The notes under the pieces were generated by a model. It ran no database searches and was not told where the DNA came from. It was given only the letters and a program-made list of their open reading frames with translations. This document shows positions 51,817 through 61,519 of a DNA stretch of 64,000 bases, one piece after another (the first letter of the stretch is position 1; each line of letters opens with the position of its first letter). Source of the DNA: Collimonas silvisoli (GTDB lineage: Bacteria > Pseudomonadota > Gammaproteobacteria > Burkholderiales > Burkholderiaceae_D). A program made the position numbers and the translations under genes. The stretch covers positions 35,139 through 99,138 of the forward strand of contig NZ_JAGQEG010000001.1 in assembly GCF_018305005.1 (NCBI RefSeq). The letters are read 5' to 3'.

Positions 51817-53352
51817 CTACACTGCAGGTCTGGCGCCGGCTGCGGATGAGCTTGCGCCTGCATGCGGCGCGCCTTGCGGCGGGTGGGTAACGATCGATGT
51901 CAATCCGGCGTCGGTCTTTGTCAGTGCTTCCAGGTCGGGCCGCGGCCGGCGCAATTCCGGGCGGCTGTCAAATAGCCGCTCGAACGCAGTGGCGCATGCC
52001 AGTAGGTGGCTATCCGCCCGGAAAGCACCGATCAGTTGCAGGCCGAACGGCATGTTCTTATGATCGCTGCCGCATGGCATCGACAGCGCCGGATTGGTTG
52101 CCAGCGTGACCACATAGGTCAGCGACAGCCAGCGATAGTAATTTTCGAGGGCGACGCCGTTGACCTGTTTCAAATACAGATCGGACCAGGGGAAAGGCGA
52201 CACCGGCGTAGTTGGCGAGAGTATCAAATCATAGTCGGCAAACACCGCCTGGAAACGGCGGAACAAACGCGTCTGCTCGGCCTGCGCCCAGGCACAGTCG
52301 GCTAGCGTCATGGCGGCGCCGAGTTCGTAGTTGGCGCGGGTATTCGGCCCGAGCGAAGCGGGATCGCGCTTATAGGCAGCATCGAAGCCGGCGACAAAAC
52401 TCTCGGCCCGGATCACGTCAAAGCAGCGATGCGCGTCGCCCAGATCGAACACTACCGGCGTGCATTCCTTGACGAAGGGGCGCAACGCGGCGATCTTGCT
52501 GCGAAACACCTGACGTATGCCGTCATCGACTTCGCACACGCCGAAGTCCTCGGTATAGCCGATGCGCAATTCGGACAAATCGATCTCCCGCAGCGCGCCG
52601 AACGCATCAGCGGCGATCGGATAACTGAGCGGATCCGCCGCATGCATGCCGGCGCTGGCTTGCAACTGGAGCAATACATCGGCCATGCTCCGGCCCATCG
52701 GCCCGACCACCGAGATCGGGGTCCAGCCCAGCAATTTCCGCTCGCTGGGAATCAAACCGGGAGAAGGCCGGAATCCCACCACGCCGCATTTGGCTGCCGG
52801 AATGCGCAGCGAACCGCCGGTGTCGGAACCGCTGCACAAAGGCAGCATGTCTACCGCCAGCGCTGCCGCCGAGCCGCCGGAAGAGCCGCCCGCATTCAGG
52901 GCCGGATTGAAAGGGTTGCCGGTGGCGCCCCATACCGTATTCCTGGTATTGGCTCCCGCCCCCATTTCGGGCACATTGGTTTTGCCAGTCACAATCGCGC
53001 CGGCGGCGCGCAAGCGCGCCACCAGTGCATTGTCTTTGGCTGGAATGTTATGACGATAGATCGGCGAGCCGTAAGTCGTCAGCAGACCTTCGGTTTCTTC
53101 GAGATCCTTGATGCCGATCGGCAAACCATGCAATAACCCCAGAGGCCGTCCTTGCAGCACCGCCGTCTCGGCGGCGGCAGCTTCGCTGCGGGCGCGCTCG
53201 AAACAGGTGGCGGTAACGGCGTTGATATACGGATTGATCGCCTCTATCCTGCCGATGCACGCCTCCAGCACTTCCACCGGCGAGATTTCCTTCGAGCCGA
53301 TCAGGCGGCGCAGCTCGACCGCGCTTTTTTCAACGATGTTTTTTTCAAGCAT
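51817..53352 (-). CDS. Amidase signature enzyme
   Basis: 511 residues. The Ser-cisSer-Lys triad is complete with family spacing: Lys82, Ser157, Ser181 (Gly-Gly-Ser-Ser-Gly-Gly-Ser and Thr-Gly-Gly-Ser-Leu-Arg). It hydrolyses carboxamides to acid and ammonia. The start overlaps the end of the MFS gene by 8 nt and has GAGGAAT upstream. Substrate unknown. Confidence 0.92.
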   Translation of the reverse strand: MLEKNIVEKSAVELRRLIGSKEISPVEVLEACIGRIEAINPYINAVTATCFERARSEAAAAETAVLQGRPLGLLHGLPIGIKDLEETEGLLTTYGSPIYRHNIPAKDNALVARLRAAGAIVTGKTNVPEMGAGANTRNTVWGATGNPFNPALNAGGSSGGSAAALAVDMLPLCSGSDTGGSLRIPAAKCGVVGFRPSPGLIPSERKLLGWTPISVVGPMGRSMADVLLQLQASAGMHAADPLSYPIAADAFGALREIDLSELRIGYTEDFGVCEVDDGIRQVFRSKIAALRPFVKECTPVVFDLGDAHRCFDVIRAESFVAGFDAAYKRDPASLGPNTRANYELGAAMTLADCAWAQAEQTRLFRRFQAVFADYDLILSPTTPVSPFPWSDLYLKQVNGVALENYYRWLSLTYVVTLATNPALSMPCGSDHKNMPFGLQLIGAFRADSHLLACATAFERLFDSRPELRRPRPDLEALTKTDAGLTSIVTHPPQGAPHAGASSSAAGARPAV

Positions 53353-54640
53353 GGAATTCCTCGGGATTGTTTGGGGCTTCAGGCTGCCGCCCGTTGTTTG
53401 CTGAATCTGTTGTTGCGTCTGTGGCGCTCTTGCCGGTGCGGATAAACAAGCTGACGACAACTGAAAAGCATGCGGCCGCAATCAAGAAGCCGAACGCATA
53501 GTTGTAATTGCTGAAAGCGCTGACCAGGAAACCTATCGCCAGCGGCGAAATGAAACCTGCCGATTGGCCGCCGAGATTGACCATGCCGATACTGCTTCCC
53601 ACCAGGCGTTCCGGGAATATCTTGGTCGGCAAAGCGATGCAGGTCGCCAGTACGAAGGATTTGAAAAAATAGACGATGCATTGATAGGTAATGACGCCGG
53701 CGACGCTGTCGGCCGTGTACATGAAATACAGGAAAACCGCAGTCAATACCGAACTGGCGATCAGCAGGTAGCGCTCCCTGCCGTCGAAAAACCGCACCAT
53801 CACCCAGCCGCCGATCGCCGTTGAGATGCCGGCAAGCACATAGGGCAAAGGCAGCAGCAGCCCTACCGATTTCAAATCCAGCCCGCGCTGCGTCATCAGA
53901 TAGGCCGGCATCCAGGAATCCAGCCCCTTGTTGACGATGCTAAGCCCGAACCACACCGCGACGATTTTCCACATCAAGGGTGTCTTGAGCAGATTCCGGA
54001 AGGCTTGCTTGTCTATCCGCTTCTTCTCGGCGGCCGCCCCGCCATCGTTGCCCTGCTCCCGGCCCCTGGCCGGCCTGATGAAGAACCAGTACGCCGCGCT
54101 GAACAGCAATCCGGCAATGCCCATGTAATGAAACACATTGCGCCAGCCGAAATGAATGATCATCGGCGCAATGATCAGCGGCGCCAGCATGCTGCCGACG
54201 TAATTGGATGACATCAGCAGCGACGACATCTTCGGCCGTTCTTCCTTTGAAAAAACTTCGGCCACGCCTTTGACGCTGGCCGCTGGAAATGCGCCCTCGC
54301 CCAGGCCGAAAACGAAGCGGATCAGCACCATGCTGGTCAAGGACCAGGCGACGCCGGTAACGCCGGTGAATATCGACCATAACAATATCGAAACGACAAT
54401 CACCGGCTTCGAACCGAAGCGATCCGCCAGCCAGCCTCCGGGCAGCTGCATCAGCGAATAGCCGAGAAAGAAACTGCTCGCCAGCATGCCCAGCTCCGCC
54501 GGCCGCAAGTGGAAATCGCTGGCGATATGGGTGACGGCGAAAGTAATTGCGGCCCGGTCGATATACGAAACGCACCATCCCAGATAGAGCAGCGCCAGAA
54601 CCAGGTACTTGTGACCGTTTTTCGCCAATGCCGCATTCAT
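53345..54640 (-). CDS. MFS transporter (ACS-like, organic anion/amide uptake)
   Basis: 431 residues, 12 membrane helices. The first loop has Gly-Trp-Leu-Ala-Asp-Arg-Phe-Gly-Ser-Lys, the MFS signature, and Tyr-Ile-Asp-Arg-Ala as in the anion:cation symporter branch. ATG 54640 with GGAGGATT. First gene of the amidase operon, so it probably imports the amide or a related amino acid. Confidence 0.92.
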   Translation of the reverse strand: MNAALAKNGHKYLVLALLYLGWCVSYIDRAAITFAVTHIASDFHLRPAELGMLASSFFLGYSLMQLPGGWLADRFGSKPVIVVSILLWSIFTGVTGVAWSLTSMVLIRFVFGLGEGAFPAASVKGVAEVFSKEERPKMSSLLMSSNYVGSMLAPLIIAPMIIHFGWRNVFHYMGIAGLLFSAAYWFFIRPARGREQGNDGGAAAEKKRIDKQAFRNLLKTPLMWKIVAVWFGLSIVNKGLDSWMPAYLMTQRGLDLKSVGLLLPLPYVLAGISTAIGGWVMVRFFDGRERYLLIASSVLTAVFLYFMYTADSVAGVITYQCIVYFFKSFVLATCIALPTKIFPERLVGSSIGMVNLGGQSAGFISPLAIGFLVSAFSNYNYAFGFLIAAACFSVVVSLFIRTGKSATDATTDSANNGRQPEAPNNPEEFHA

Positions 54641-54862
54641 GCTCGAATCCTCCGGATATCGATAGATACAAAGCCACATTACAGAAGGTTCATGCTAAGG
54701 CCAGCTGAGGTTTGCAACAAGTACAATGTTTCGAATAAGCGTTTGCCGAAACGGCAAACCATAATAGGGCTGACCTTTGCGCTCGCGCCGGAGCAAGACA
54801 TCAAGGTTGAATACAGCCAGAGCGCGCCTATCCGATCGATGCCGCCGTCCTACGTCACGCTA

Positions 54863-55327
54863 CTATGGATTGATCGGCAGCGCCGTCTTGTATTTCACCT
54901 GCTTCAATGCAAAGCTGGAACGGATATTCTTGATACCCGGAATCTTTGTCAGATGATCCAGGATAAAACGCTCCAGCGCCTGGATATCCGGCACCACGAT
55001 GCGCAGCAGATAGTCTTCGTCGCCGGTCATCAGGTACACCTCCATCACCTGCTCGAAGTGGCTGACGGCTTTTTCGAAGCGCGCCAGCGCGGCGGATTCC
55101 TGCTTTTCCAGACTTACCTGGATGAAGACATTCATTTTCAAGCCCAGCGCCGGCGGATCGACCAGCGCCACGTAACGCGAAATCACCCGTTCGGCTTCCA
55201 GGTTCTTGACCCGCGCCAGCGTCGGCGAGGCAGACAGATTGATTTTCTTTGCCAGGTCGATATTGCTGATATTGGAGTTTTCCTGCAACTCCATCAAGAT
55301 ACGCAAATCCGTTGAATCAAGATCCAT
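54863..55327 (-). CDS. Lrp/AsnC-family regulator (MdeR-like position)
   Basis: 154 residues: HTH (Ser-Asn-Ile-Asp-Leu-Ala-Lys-Lys-Ile-Asn-Leu-Ser) and RAM domain (Met-Thr-Gly-Asp-Glu-Asp-Tyr). Divergent from the E1 gene, like MdeR beside mdeA-mdeB in Pseudomonas putida. It would sense an amino acid and activate the E1 gene. An AT-rich near-palindrome sits between them. Confidence 0.9.
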   Translation of the reverse strand: MDLDSTDLRILMELQENSNISNIDLAKKINLSASPTLARVKNLEAERVISRYVALVDPPALGLKMNVFIQVSLEKQESAALARFEKAVSHFEQVMEVYLMTGDEDYLLRIVVPDIQALERFILDHLTKIPGIKNIRSSFALKQVKYKTALPINP

Positions 55328-55354
55328 ATTCAGTATAAAAATCCAATTGATTAG

Positions 55355-55380
55355 TAATTAAAGCATTTTATGCTTAATTA
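55355..55380. promoter_or_regulatory. Lrp operator candidate
   Basis: Near-perfect AT-rich inverted repeat (taattaaagcat / atgcttaatta around 55355-55380), 28 nt from the lrp start and about 100 nt from the E1 start. Confidence 0.45.
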
Positions 55381-55478
55381 ATGTAAATACGCAGCTGATT
55401 TGAGTTACCCATGCTGCTTGTTTGCCGTTATCTTATGCTGATACTTAAGCTGCCCCCCAACGGCAAGAAACAAGGAAC

Positions 55479-58163
55479 ATGGAAATGTCATCCGTCAACA
55501 ACCTGAACAATCCATTCGACAGCGATGCGCAAGAAACCGAAGAATGGCTAGCCGCGCTGCAGGCAACCATGCAAGCCTCCGGCCCGGAACGCGCCCGTTA
55601 CCTGTTGTCGCGCCTGAGTGCCGCGGCCCAGACGTGGGGCGTCAAATGGCGCGACGCGCGCAATACGCCGTATGCCAACACTATCCGCGCCGAAGACGAG
55701 CCGCCGTTTCCGGGCGGCGCCGACGCACTCGCGACTGAACAGCACCTGGCCAGCCTGATGCGCTGGAATGCAATGGCGATGGTGGTGCGCGCCAACCGTG
55801 CCTACGGCGAGCTGGGCGGCCATATCGCCAGCTACGCCTCGGCGGCCGATCTGTTCGAAGTCGGATTCAATCATTTCTTCCGCGCCCGCACCGACTCTTT
55901 TGGCGGCGACCTGGTCTATTTCCAGGCGCATTCTGCGCCCGGCATTTATGCCCGCGCCTTCCTGGAAGGCACGTTGACGGAACAAGAACTGTCGTTCTAT
56001 CGGCAGGAAATCGAAGCGAAGAAACATGGCGTGCAGGGCCTGTCTTCGTACCCGCATCCGTGGCTGATGGAAAATTTCTGGCAGTTCCCCACCGGCTCGA
56101 TGGGACTCGGGCCGATCAGCGCCATCTACCAGGCGCGCTTCATGCGCTACCTGGAACACCGCGGCTTGCTGGCGCCGCAGGAGCGCAAGGTATGGGGCGT
56201 ATTCGGCGACGGCGAGATGGACGAGCCGGAATCGCTGGCGGCGCTCAGCCTGGCCTCGCGTGAAACGCTGGACAACCTGGTGTTCGTGGTCAACTGCAAT
56301 CTGCAACGGCTCGACGGCCCGGTGCGCGGCAACGGCCATATTGTCGATGAGCTGGAAACGGTGTTTGCCGGCTGCGGCTGGAATGTCATCAAGCTGCTCT
56401 GGGGTTCGGACTGGGATCCGCTGTTCGCCCGCGACCAGGCCGGCGATCTGCTCAATGCGCTGAACCGGACGGTAGACGGCCAGTTGCAGACTTTCGCAGC
56501 CAACGACGGCGCCTTCAATCGCGCCCGTTTCTTTGGCCAGAATCCGGCCTTGCAGGCGATCGGCGCAACGCTGACGGATGACGAGATCGACCGTCTGCAC
56601 CGCGGCGGCCACGATATGAAAAAAATCCATGCGGCTTACCTCGCCGCGGCAAATCATCGGGGCCAGCCGACGGTGATCCTGGCGCAAACCAAGAAAGGCT
56701 TTGGCATGGGCGCTGCCGGACAAGGCAAGATGACCACTCATCAACAGAAAAAACTGGACGCCGGCACCCTGCTCGAATTCCGCGACCGCTTCCGCCTGCC
56801 GATTTCCGATGCGGACTGCGAAGCGCTGGCGTTCTACAAGCCGGCCGACGGCAGCCCGGAAATGCGCCATCTGCTGCAACGGCGTGCGGCATTGGGTGGC
56901 TTCATGCCACGTCGCCGCACATCGCAGACCGGGATCGCTGTGCCCGAGATCACGTCTTACGCGAAATTCGCACTGGACGCCGATGGCAAGGAAATGTCGA
57001 GCACGATGGCGCTGGTGCGCATGCTGGGCACATTGTTGAAAGACGACGGCATCGGCAAGCGCATCGTGCCGATAGTGGCCGACGAAGCACGTACTTTCGG
57101 CATGGCGAATCTGTTCAAGCAGGTCGGCATCTATTCGTCGCAGGGCCAGTTGTATGAGCCTGAGGACATCGGTTCGATCCTGTCTTACCGTGAAGCCAGG
57201 GATGGCCAGATCCTGGAAGAAGGCATCTCGGAAGCCGGCGCGATTTCTTCCTGGACTGCCGCCGCCACTAGCTATTCGGTGCATGGCCTGCCGATGCTGC
57301 CGTTCTATATTTACTACTCGATGTTCGGCTTCCAGCGCATCGGCGATCTGATCTGGGCCGCCGCCGACCAGCGGGCAAGAGGCTTCCTGATCGGCGCCAC
57401 CTCCGGCCGCACCACCCTGGCGGGCGAAGGCCTGCAGCACCAGGATGGTTCCAGCCATCTGATTGCAGCAACGGTGCCGAACTGCATTTCCTATGATCCT
57501 GCGTATGCCTATGAATTGGCAGTGATCGTGCAGGACGGCATGCGCCGCATGCTCCGCAACAACGAAGACGTTTTCTATTACATCACCGTCACCAATGAAA
57601 ACCAGGCGCAGCCAAGCATGCCGCAAGGCGTCGAGGAAGGCATCAAGCGCGGCATGTATTGCCTGCAGCCGCAACAAAGCCCCGATGTGCGCCTGCTGGC
57701 AGCTGGCCCTATCCTGGAGGAAGCGATTGTCGCCGCCGCCCTGCTGAAAGAAAAATTCAGCATCGATGCCGAGGTCTGGAGCGTTACCAGTTATACGGAG
57801 CTGGCGCGTGAGGGCGTCGCGGCCGAACGGCTGCAGCGCCTGTCCAATTCTTCCGCGGACGCCTACGTCACGCAGCAACTCGGGCGCAGCAATGCACCGG
57901 TCATCGCCGCCAGCGACTATGTGCGCAGCATTGCCGAAAGCATCCGCGCCTATGTGCCCGCACGCTACGTCACGCTGGGCACGGACGGTTTTGGACGCAG
58001 CGATACGCGTGCCAACCTGCGCGATTTTTTCGAGGTCGATGCAAAATGGATCGCCTTCGCTGCATTGCGTGAACTGCCCGTTGGAAAAGATGCCGCGCAG
58101 TTGACGGAATTTGCAGAGTCGCTTGGTCTGGATTTGACCAAGCCGTGGTCGATAAGGGAGTAA
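55479..58163 (+). CDS. Orphan homodimeric 2-oxoacid dehydrogenase E1 (AceE/MdeB-like)
   Basis: 894 residues, full AceE length. TPP-binding segment Gly-Asp-Gly-Glu-Met-Asp-Glu-Pro-Glu-Ser ... Asn-Cys-Asn-Leu-Gln-Arg-Leu-Asp and transketolase-like middle (Glu-Gly-Ile-Ser-Glu-Ala-Gly-Ala). No E2 or E3 gene follows, so it must borrow those subunits. With the divergent Lrp gene it matches MdeB, the E1 proposed to act on 2-oxobutyrate. ATG 55485 is an alternative start. Oxidative decarboxylation of 2-oxobutyrate to propionyl-CoA is inferred. Confidence 0.88.
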   Translation: MEMSSVNNLNNPFDSDAQETEEWLAALQATMQASGPERARYLLSRLSAAAQTWGVKWRDARNTPYANTIRAEDEPPFPGGADALATEQHLASLMRWNAMAMVVRANRAYGELGGHIASYASAADLFEVGFNHFFRARTDSFGGDLVYFQAHSAPGIYARAFLEGTLTEQELSFYRQEIEAKKHGVQGLSSYPHPWLMENFWQFPTGSMGLGPISAIYQARFMRYLEHRGLLAPQERKVWGVFGDGEMDEPESLAALSLASRETLDNLVFVVNCNLQRLDGPVRGNGHIVDELETVFAGCGWNVIKLLWGSDWDPLFARDQAGDLLNALNRTVDGQLQTFAANDGAFNRARFFGQNPALQAIGATLTDDEIDRLHRGGHDMKKIHAAYLAAANHRGQPTVILAQTKKGFGMGAAGQGKMTTHQQKKLDAGTLLEFRDRFRLPISDADCEALAFYKPADGSPEMRHLLQRRAALGGFMPRRRTSQTGIAVPEITSYAKFALDADGKEMSSTMALVRMLGTLLKDDGIGKRIVPIVADEARTFGMANLFKQVGIYSSQGQLYEPEDIGSILSYREARDGQILEEGISEAGAISSWTAAATSYSVHGLPMLPFYIYYSMFGFQRIGDLIWAAADQRARGFLIGATSGRTTLAGEGLQHQDGSSHLIAATVPNCISYDPAYAYELAVIVQDGMRRMLRNNEDVFYYITVTNENQAQPSMPQGVEEGIKRGMYCLQPQQSPDVRLLAAGPILEEAIVAAALLKEKFSIDAEVWSVTSYTELAREGVAAERLQRLSNSSADAYVTQQLGRSNAPVIAASDYVRSIAESIRAYVPARYVTLGTDGFGRSDTRANLRDFFEVDAKWIAFAALRELPVGKDAAQLTEFAESLGLDLTKPWSIRE

Positions 58164-58165
58164 CG

Positions 58166-59440
58166 CTAACGATAGAGCCGAAAATCGACCTGCTCAGGCC
58201 GTCCCGGCAAACTGAGTTTCGCCTGCGCAGCCGGGGCCTGACTGACGATGTTGCCGCGGCGGATAACAAACCGCCGGGCGGCGCGCAGACGAATCGCCTC
58301 GATGGTGCTGCTTGCATCAAGTATCACCAGATCGGCATGGCAGCCCGGCGTCAGCCCATAACCTTGCAGGCCCAGAATCCGTGCCGGTGTTTCGGTGACC
58401 GCCAGGAAACAGGCATGCATCGCATCCTGCCCGGTCATCTGCGCGACATGCAACCCCATATGCGCCACTTCCAGCATGTCTCCCGAACCAAGGCTGTACC
58501 AGGGATCCATCACGCAATCGTGGCCGAAGGCGACGTCGATTCCGGCCGCCAGCAATTCCGGCACACGTGTCATGCCGCGCCGCTTTGGATAGGCATCATG
58601 CCGGCCTTGCAGCGTGATGTTGATCAGCGGATTGGCAATCGCGGCGACGCCTGCCTCGCGGATCAGCGGCAGCAGTTTGCTGACATAGTAGTTATCCATC
58701 GAATGCATGGACGTCAGGTGCGAGCCCGTCACCCTGCCCTGCATCCCCAGCCGTTGCGCGTGATAGGCCAGGATTTCAATATGCCGCGACAGCGGATCAT
58801 CCGATTCGTCGCAGTGCATGTCTACGCGCAGACCTTTCTCTGCTGCGAATTCGCACAGCAGGCGGATTGATTCAGCGCCGTCGGCCATGGTGCGCTCGAA
58901 ATGCGGTATGCCGCCCACCACATCAACACCAAGTGCGATCGCACGCTTCAGATTGGAAAGTGCGCTCCGGCTGCGCAGCAGGCCATCTTGCGGAAATGCC
59001 ACCAATTGCAAATCCAGGTAGGGCGCCACCCTTGCCTTAACGTGCAACAGCGCCTCCACCGCGAGCAAGCGATCGTCGCACACATCGACATGCGAGCGGA
59101 TCGCCAGCAGCCCGCGCGCAACCGCCCAGTCGCAATACTGCATTGCGCGCTCAACCAGCGCCTCCTGCGTCAACGATGGCTTCAACTCCCCCCACAACGC
59201 GATGCCTTCCAGCAGCGTGCCCGAACTGTTTACCCGCGGCAGCCCGTAGCTTAAGGCGGCGTCCATATGGAAGTGGGCGTCTACAAACGGTGGCGTGACC
59301 AGGTCTCCGGCCGCATCGATTTCCTGCCTGCCATGTATCGGCAGTGCACGGCCGACCGCGGCGATGCGCTCCGATTCGATAGCGATGTCCATTCCTTGGC
59401 TGCCATCGGGCAGCGTAGCGTTGCGTATGACTAGATCCAT
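58166..59440 (-). CDS. Cytosine deaminase-like amidohydrolase
   Basis: 424 residues, metal-dependent hydrolase of the CodA branch: Asp-Ala-His-Phe-His-Met-Asp, Arg-Ser-His-Val-Asp-Val, His-Cys-Asp-Glu-Ser-Asp-Asp and Gly-His-Asp-Cys-Val-Met-Asp-Pro. It converges on the E1 gene with 2 nt between stops. It probably deaminates a pyrimidine or related heterocycle taken up by the neighbouring nucleoside-type ABC transporter. The exact substrate cannot be told. Confidence 0.88.
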   Translation of the reverse strand: MDLVIRNATLPDGSQGMDIAIESERIAAVGRALPIHGRQEIDAAGDLVTPPFVDAHFHMDAALSYGLPRVNSSGTLLEGIALWGELKPSLTQEALVERAMQYCDWAVARGLLAIRSHVDVCDDRLLAVEALLHVKARVAPYLDLQLVAFPQDGLLRSRSALSNLKRAIALGVDVVGGIPHFERTMADGAESIRLLCEFAAEKGLRVDMHCDESDDPLSRHIEILAYHAQRLGMQGRVTGSHLTSMHSMDNYYVSKLLPLIREAGVAAIANPLINITLQGRHDAYPKRRGMTRVPELLAAGIDVAFGHDCVMDPWYSLGSGDMLEVAHMGLHVAQMTGQDAMHACFLAVTETPARILGLQGYGLTPGCHADLVILDASSTIEAIRLRAARRFVIRRGNIVSQAPAAQAKLSLPGRPEQVDFRLYR

Positions 59441-59540
59441 CAGCGTTCTCCTTTACGAACTGTTTTATAAGCGGGTTTCATCAGCATGGCATATTATTTG
59501 CCACTGCTCACAAACGCATATCTTCTGGAGCTATCACGTC

Positions 59541-60605
59541 ATGCATCATGCCAAGGAAACAGACGCTGCATTCAACGTTCCAATTATCGATATCGCTGAT
59601 TTTTCCACCGGCAACAAGCAACAGCGGCTGGCGATCGCGGCACAGATTGATCGTGCTGCGCGCGAAGTCGGCTTCATGCAGATTAGCGGGCATGGCATTC
59701 CCGACAGCGCCGTCGCCGCACTGGTCCAAGCCATGGACGGTTTCTTCGACATGCCGCTGGCAGACAAGCTGAAATGGCGGCCTTCATCGACAGAGATTAA
59801 TCGCGGCTATAACGCTCCCCTGACTGAAAGGCTCAGCTACAGCCTGGGCGTGAGCTCGGCAGCGGATTTGTTCGAAGCCTTCAACGTCGGCACGCAGGCA
59901 TCCGATTTCCCACATCTGGATCTGTCGCCGCTGACCTATACGGCCAATCTGTGGCCGCAACAGCCGGCCGGATTCCAAGACAAAGTGCAGGCTTGGTACC
60001 GCCACGCCGGTGGACTGGCGCGCACGCTGACGCGCATTTTTGCCATGGCGCTGGACTTGCCAGAGGATTACTTCGCCGGTTTTACGGATCACTCGGTCGA
60101 TATGCTGCGTCTGAATAATTATCAATTGCTGGCCACGGACCTGCGTTTGGAGCCAGGTCAAATGGGCATGGGTGCGCATACAGACTACGGCATCGTCACG
60201 ATCCTGTGGGCCGACAACGTGCAGCCTGGCTTGCAGATTCTCGACAGCAAGGGCTGCTGGCACGACGTCGCGCCCGCACCTGGCTCTTTACTGGTCAACC
60301 TTGGCGATATGCTGGCGCGCTGGACCAACGACCGCTGGATTTCAACCATGCATCGGGTGCTGGCGCCGGTCGATGCCGACGGGCGAATAGTCCGGCGGCG
60401 CTCGGCAGCTTACTTCCATGACGGTAATGCAGACGCCGTGGTTTCCTGCCTGCCCGGTTGCGCCGACGAACAGCATCCGGCGCTCTACCCTGCAGTTACC
60501 GTGGCCGAACATCTGGCGGCCCAACTGGCCGGCTCGCGCGGACTGATACTGAATGCCGACGCCGTGCGCGAAGCGGCGCGCCGCGGCCGTCAGGCGTCCG
60601 GATGA
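59541..60605 (+). CDS. 2-oxoglutarate/Fe(II) dioxygenase (isopenicillin N synthase family)
   Basis: 354 residues: N-terminal DIOX_N domain and jelly-roll core with iron ligands in Ala-His-Thr-Asp-Tyr-Gly and Thr-Met-His-Arg-Val, and the 2OG-binding Arg-x-Ser. CTGGAG lies 10 nt before ATG 59541. Divergent from the deaminase gene. It overlaps the 3' end of the ABC permease gene by 16 nt (convergent). It may hydroxylate a nucleobase or a product of that pathway. Confidence 0.9.
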   Translation: MHHAKETDAAFNVPIIDIADFSTGNKQQRLAIAAQIDRAAREVGFMQISGHGIPDSAVAALVQAMDGFFDMPLADKLKWRPSSTEINRGYNAPLTERLSYSLGVSSAADLFEAFNVGTQASDFPHLDLSPLTYTANLWPQQPAGFQDKVQAWYRHAGGLARTLTRIFAMALDLPEDYFAGFTDHSVDMLRLNNYQLLATDLRLEPGQMGMGAHTDYGIVTILWADNVQPGLQILDSKGCWHDVAPAPGSLLVNLGDMLARWTNDRWISTMHRVLAPVDADGRIVRRRSAAYFHDGNADAVVSCLPGCADEQHPALYPAVTVAEHLAAQLAGSRGLILNADAVREAARRGRQASG

Positions 60606-61519
60606 AAACTGCGCCCGAGCGACACCGGCTGATTCAGCAAGATGGTTTTAGGATCGCGGCAGATAATCACCAGCACCACCACAGTCGCGGCGTAAGGCAG
60701 CATCGACAACAACTCCGACGGCACGCCAAGTCCGAAACCCTGGGCGTACAACTGCAACACCGTTACGCCGCCGAACAGGTAAGCGCCGCACACTACGCGC
60801 AGCGGCTTCCAGGTGCCGAACACCACCAGCGCCAATGCGATCCAGCCCTTGCCTGCCGTCATGCCTTCCACCCACATGGGGGTCTGCACGATAGACAGGT
60901 AAGCGCCCGCGACGCCAGCCGTGGCGCCGCCGAACATGACCGCCAGATAACGGATCAGAATCACCGGATGGCCGATGGCGTGCGCCACCGTCGGCGATTC
61001 GCCTACCGCGCGCATTTTCAGGCCGGTATGGCTTTTGCTCAGAAACCAGTACACCGCCAGCAACAGCACCAGCGACAGATAGACCATGACGTCATAGTGA
61101 AACAGCAGCTTGCCAAGCACAGGCAACTGCGACAGCACCGGAATCTCCACGCCTTGCAAGCCCTGGATCGGGGTGCCGGCCAGGCTGTGGCCGACGAAAG
61201 CCGACAGGCCGATCCCGAACAGTGTCAGGGCTAGCCCGGTCGCCACCTGGTTGGCCTGCATGCTGAGCGTCAGAAAGGCAAATATCAGCGACATGGCAAC
61301 CCCGGCTGCCGCTGCGGCGGCGAAGCCAAGCGTCGCACTGCCGGTGGCCAGAGCGGCGGCAAAGCCGGCCACGGCGCCGACCAGCATCATGCCCTCGATG
61401 CCCAGGTTGAGCACGCCGGCTTTTTCGACCACGGTTTCGCCTAGTGCGGCGTAAATCAGCGGCGTGGCCGCGACTACGGTGCTGGTAATGATAGGAAGGA
61501 TGGGGCTAGCGGGATTCAT
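60590..61519 (-). CDS. Nucleoside-type ABC transporter permease (second)
   Basis: 309 residues, BPD_transp_2 family with about 8-9 helices (Val-Leu-Asn-Leu-Gly-Ile-Glu-Gly-Met-Met near 37-46). It resembles NupQ/YufQ-type permeases for purine or pyrimidine nucleosides. ATG 61519 overlaps the previous stop (ATGA). Confidence 0.9.
   Translation of the reverse strand: MNPASPILPIITSTVVAATPLIYAALGETVVEKAGVLNLGIEGMMLVGAVAGFAAALATGSATLGFAAAAAAGVAMSLIFAFLTLSMQANQVATGLALTLFGIGLSAFVGHSLAGTPIQGLQGVEIPVLSQLPVLGKLLFHYDVMVYLSLVLLLAVYWFLSKSHTGLKMRAVGESPTVAHAIGHPVILIRYLAVMFGGATAGVAGAYLSIVQTPMWVEGMTAGKGWIALALVVFGTWKPLRVVCGAYLFGGVTVLQLYAQGFGLGVPSELLSMLPYAATVVVLVIICRDPKTILLNQPVSLGRSFHPDA

Noticed and set aside
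55548..57878. 776-codon minus-strand frame under the E1 gene
   Set aside because: Its length comes from the GC bias of the opposite strand; the sequence has no domain character and the plus-strand E1 is certain.
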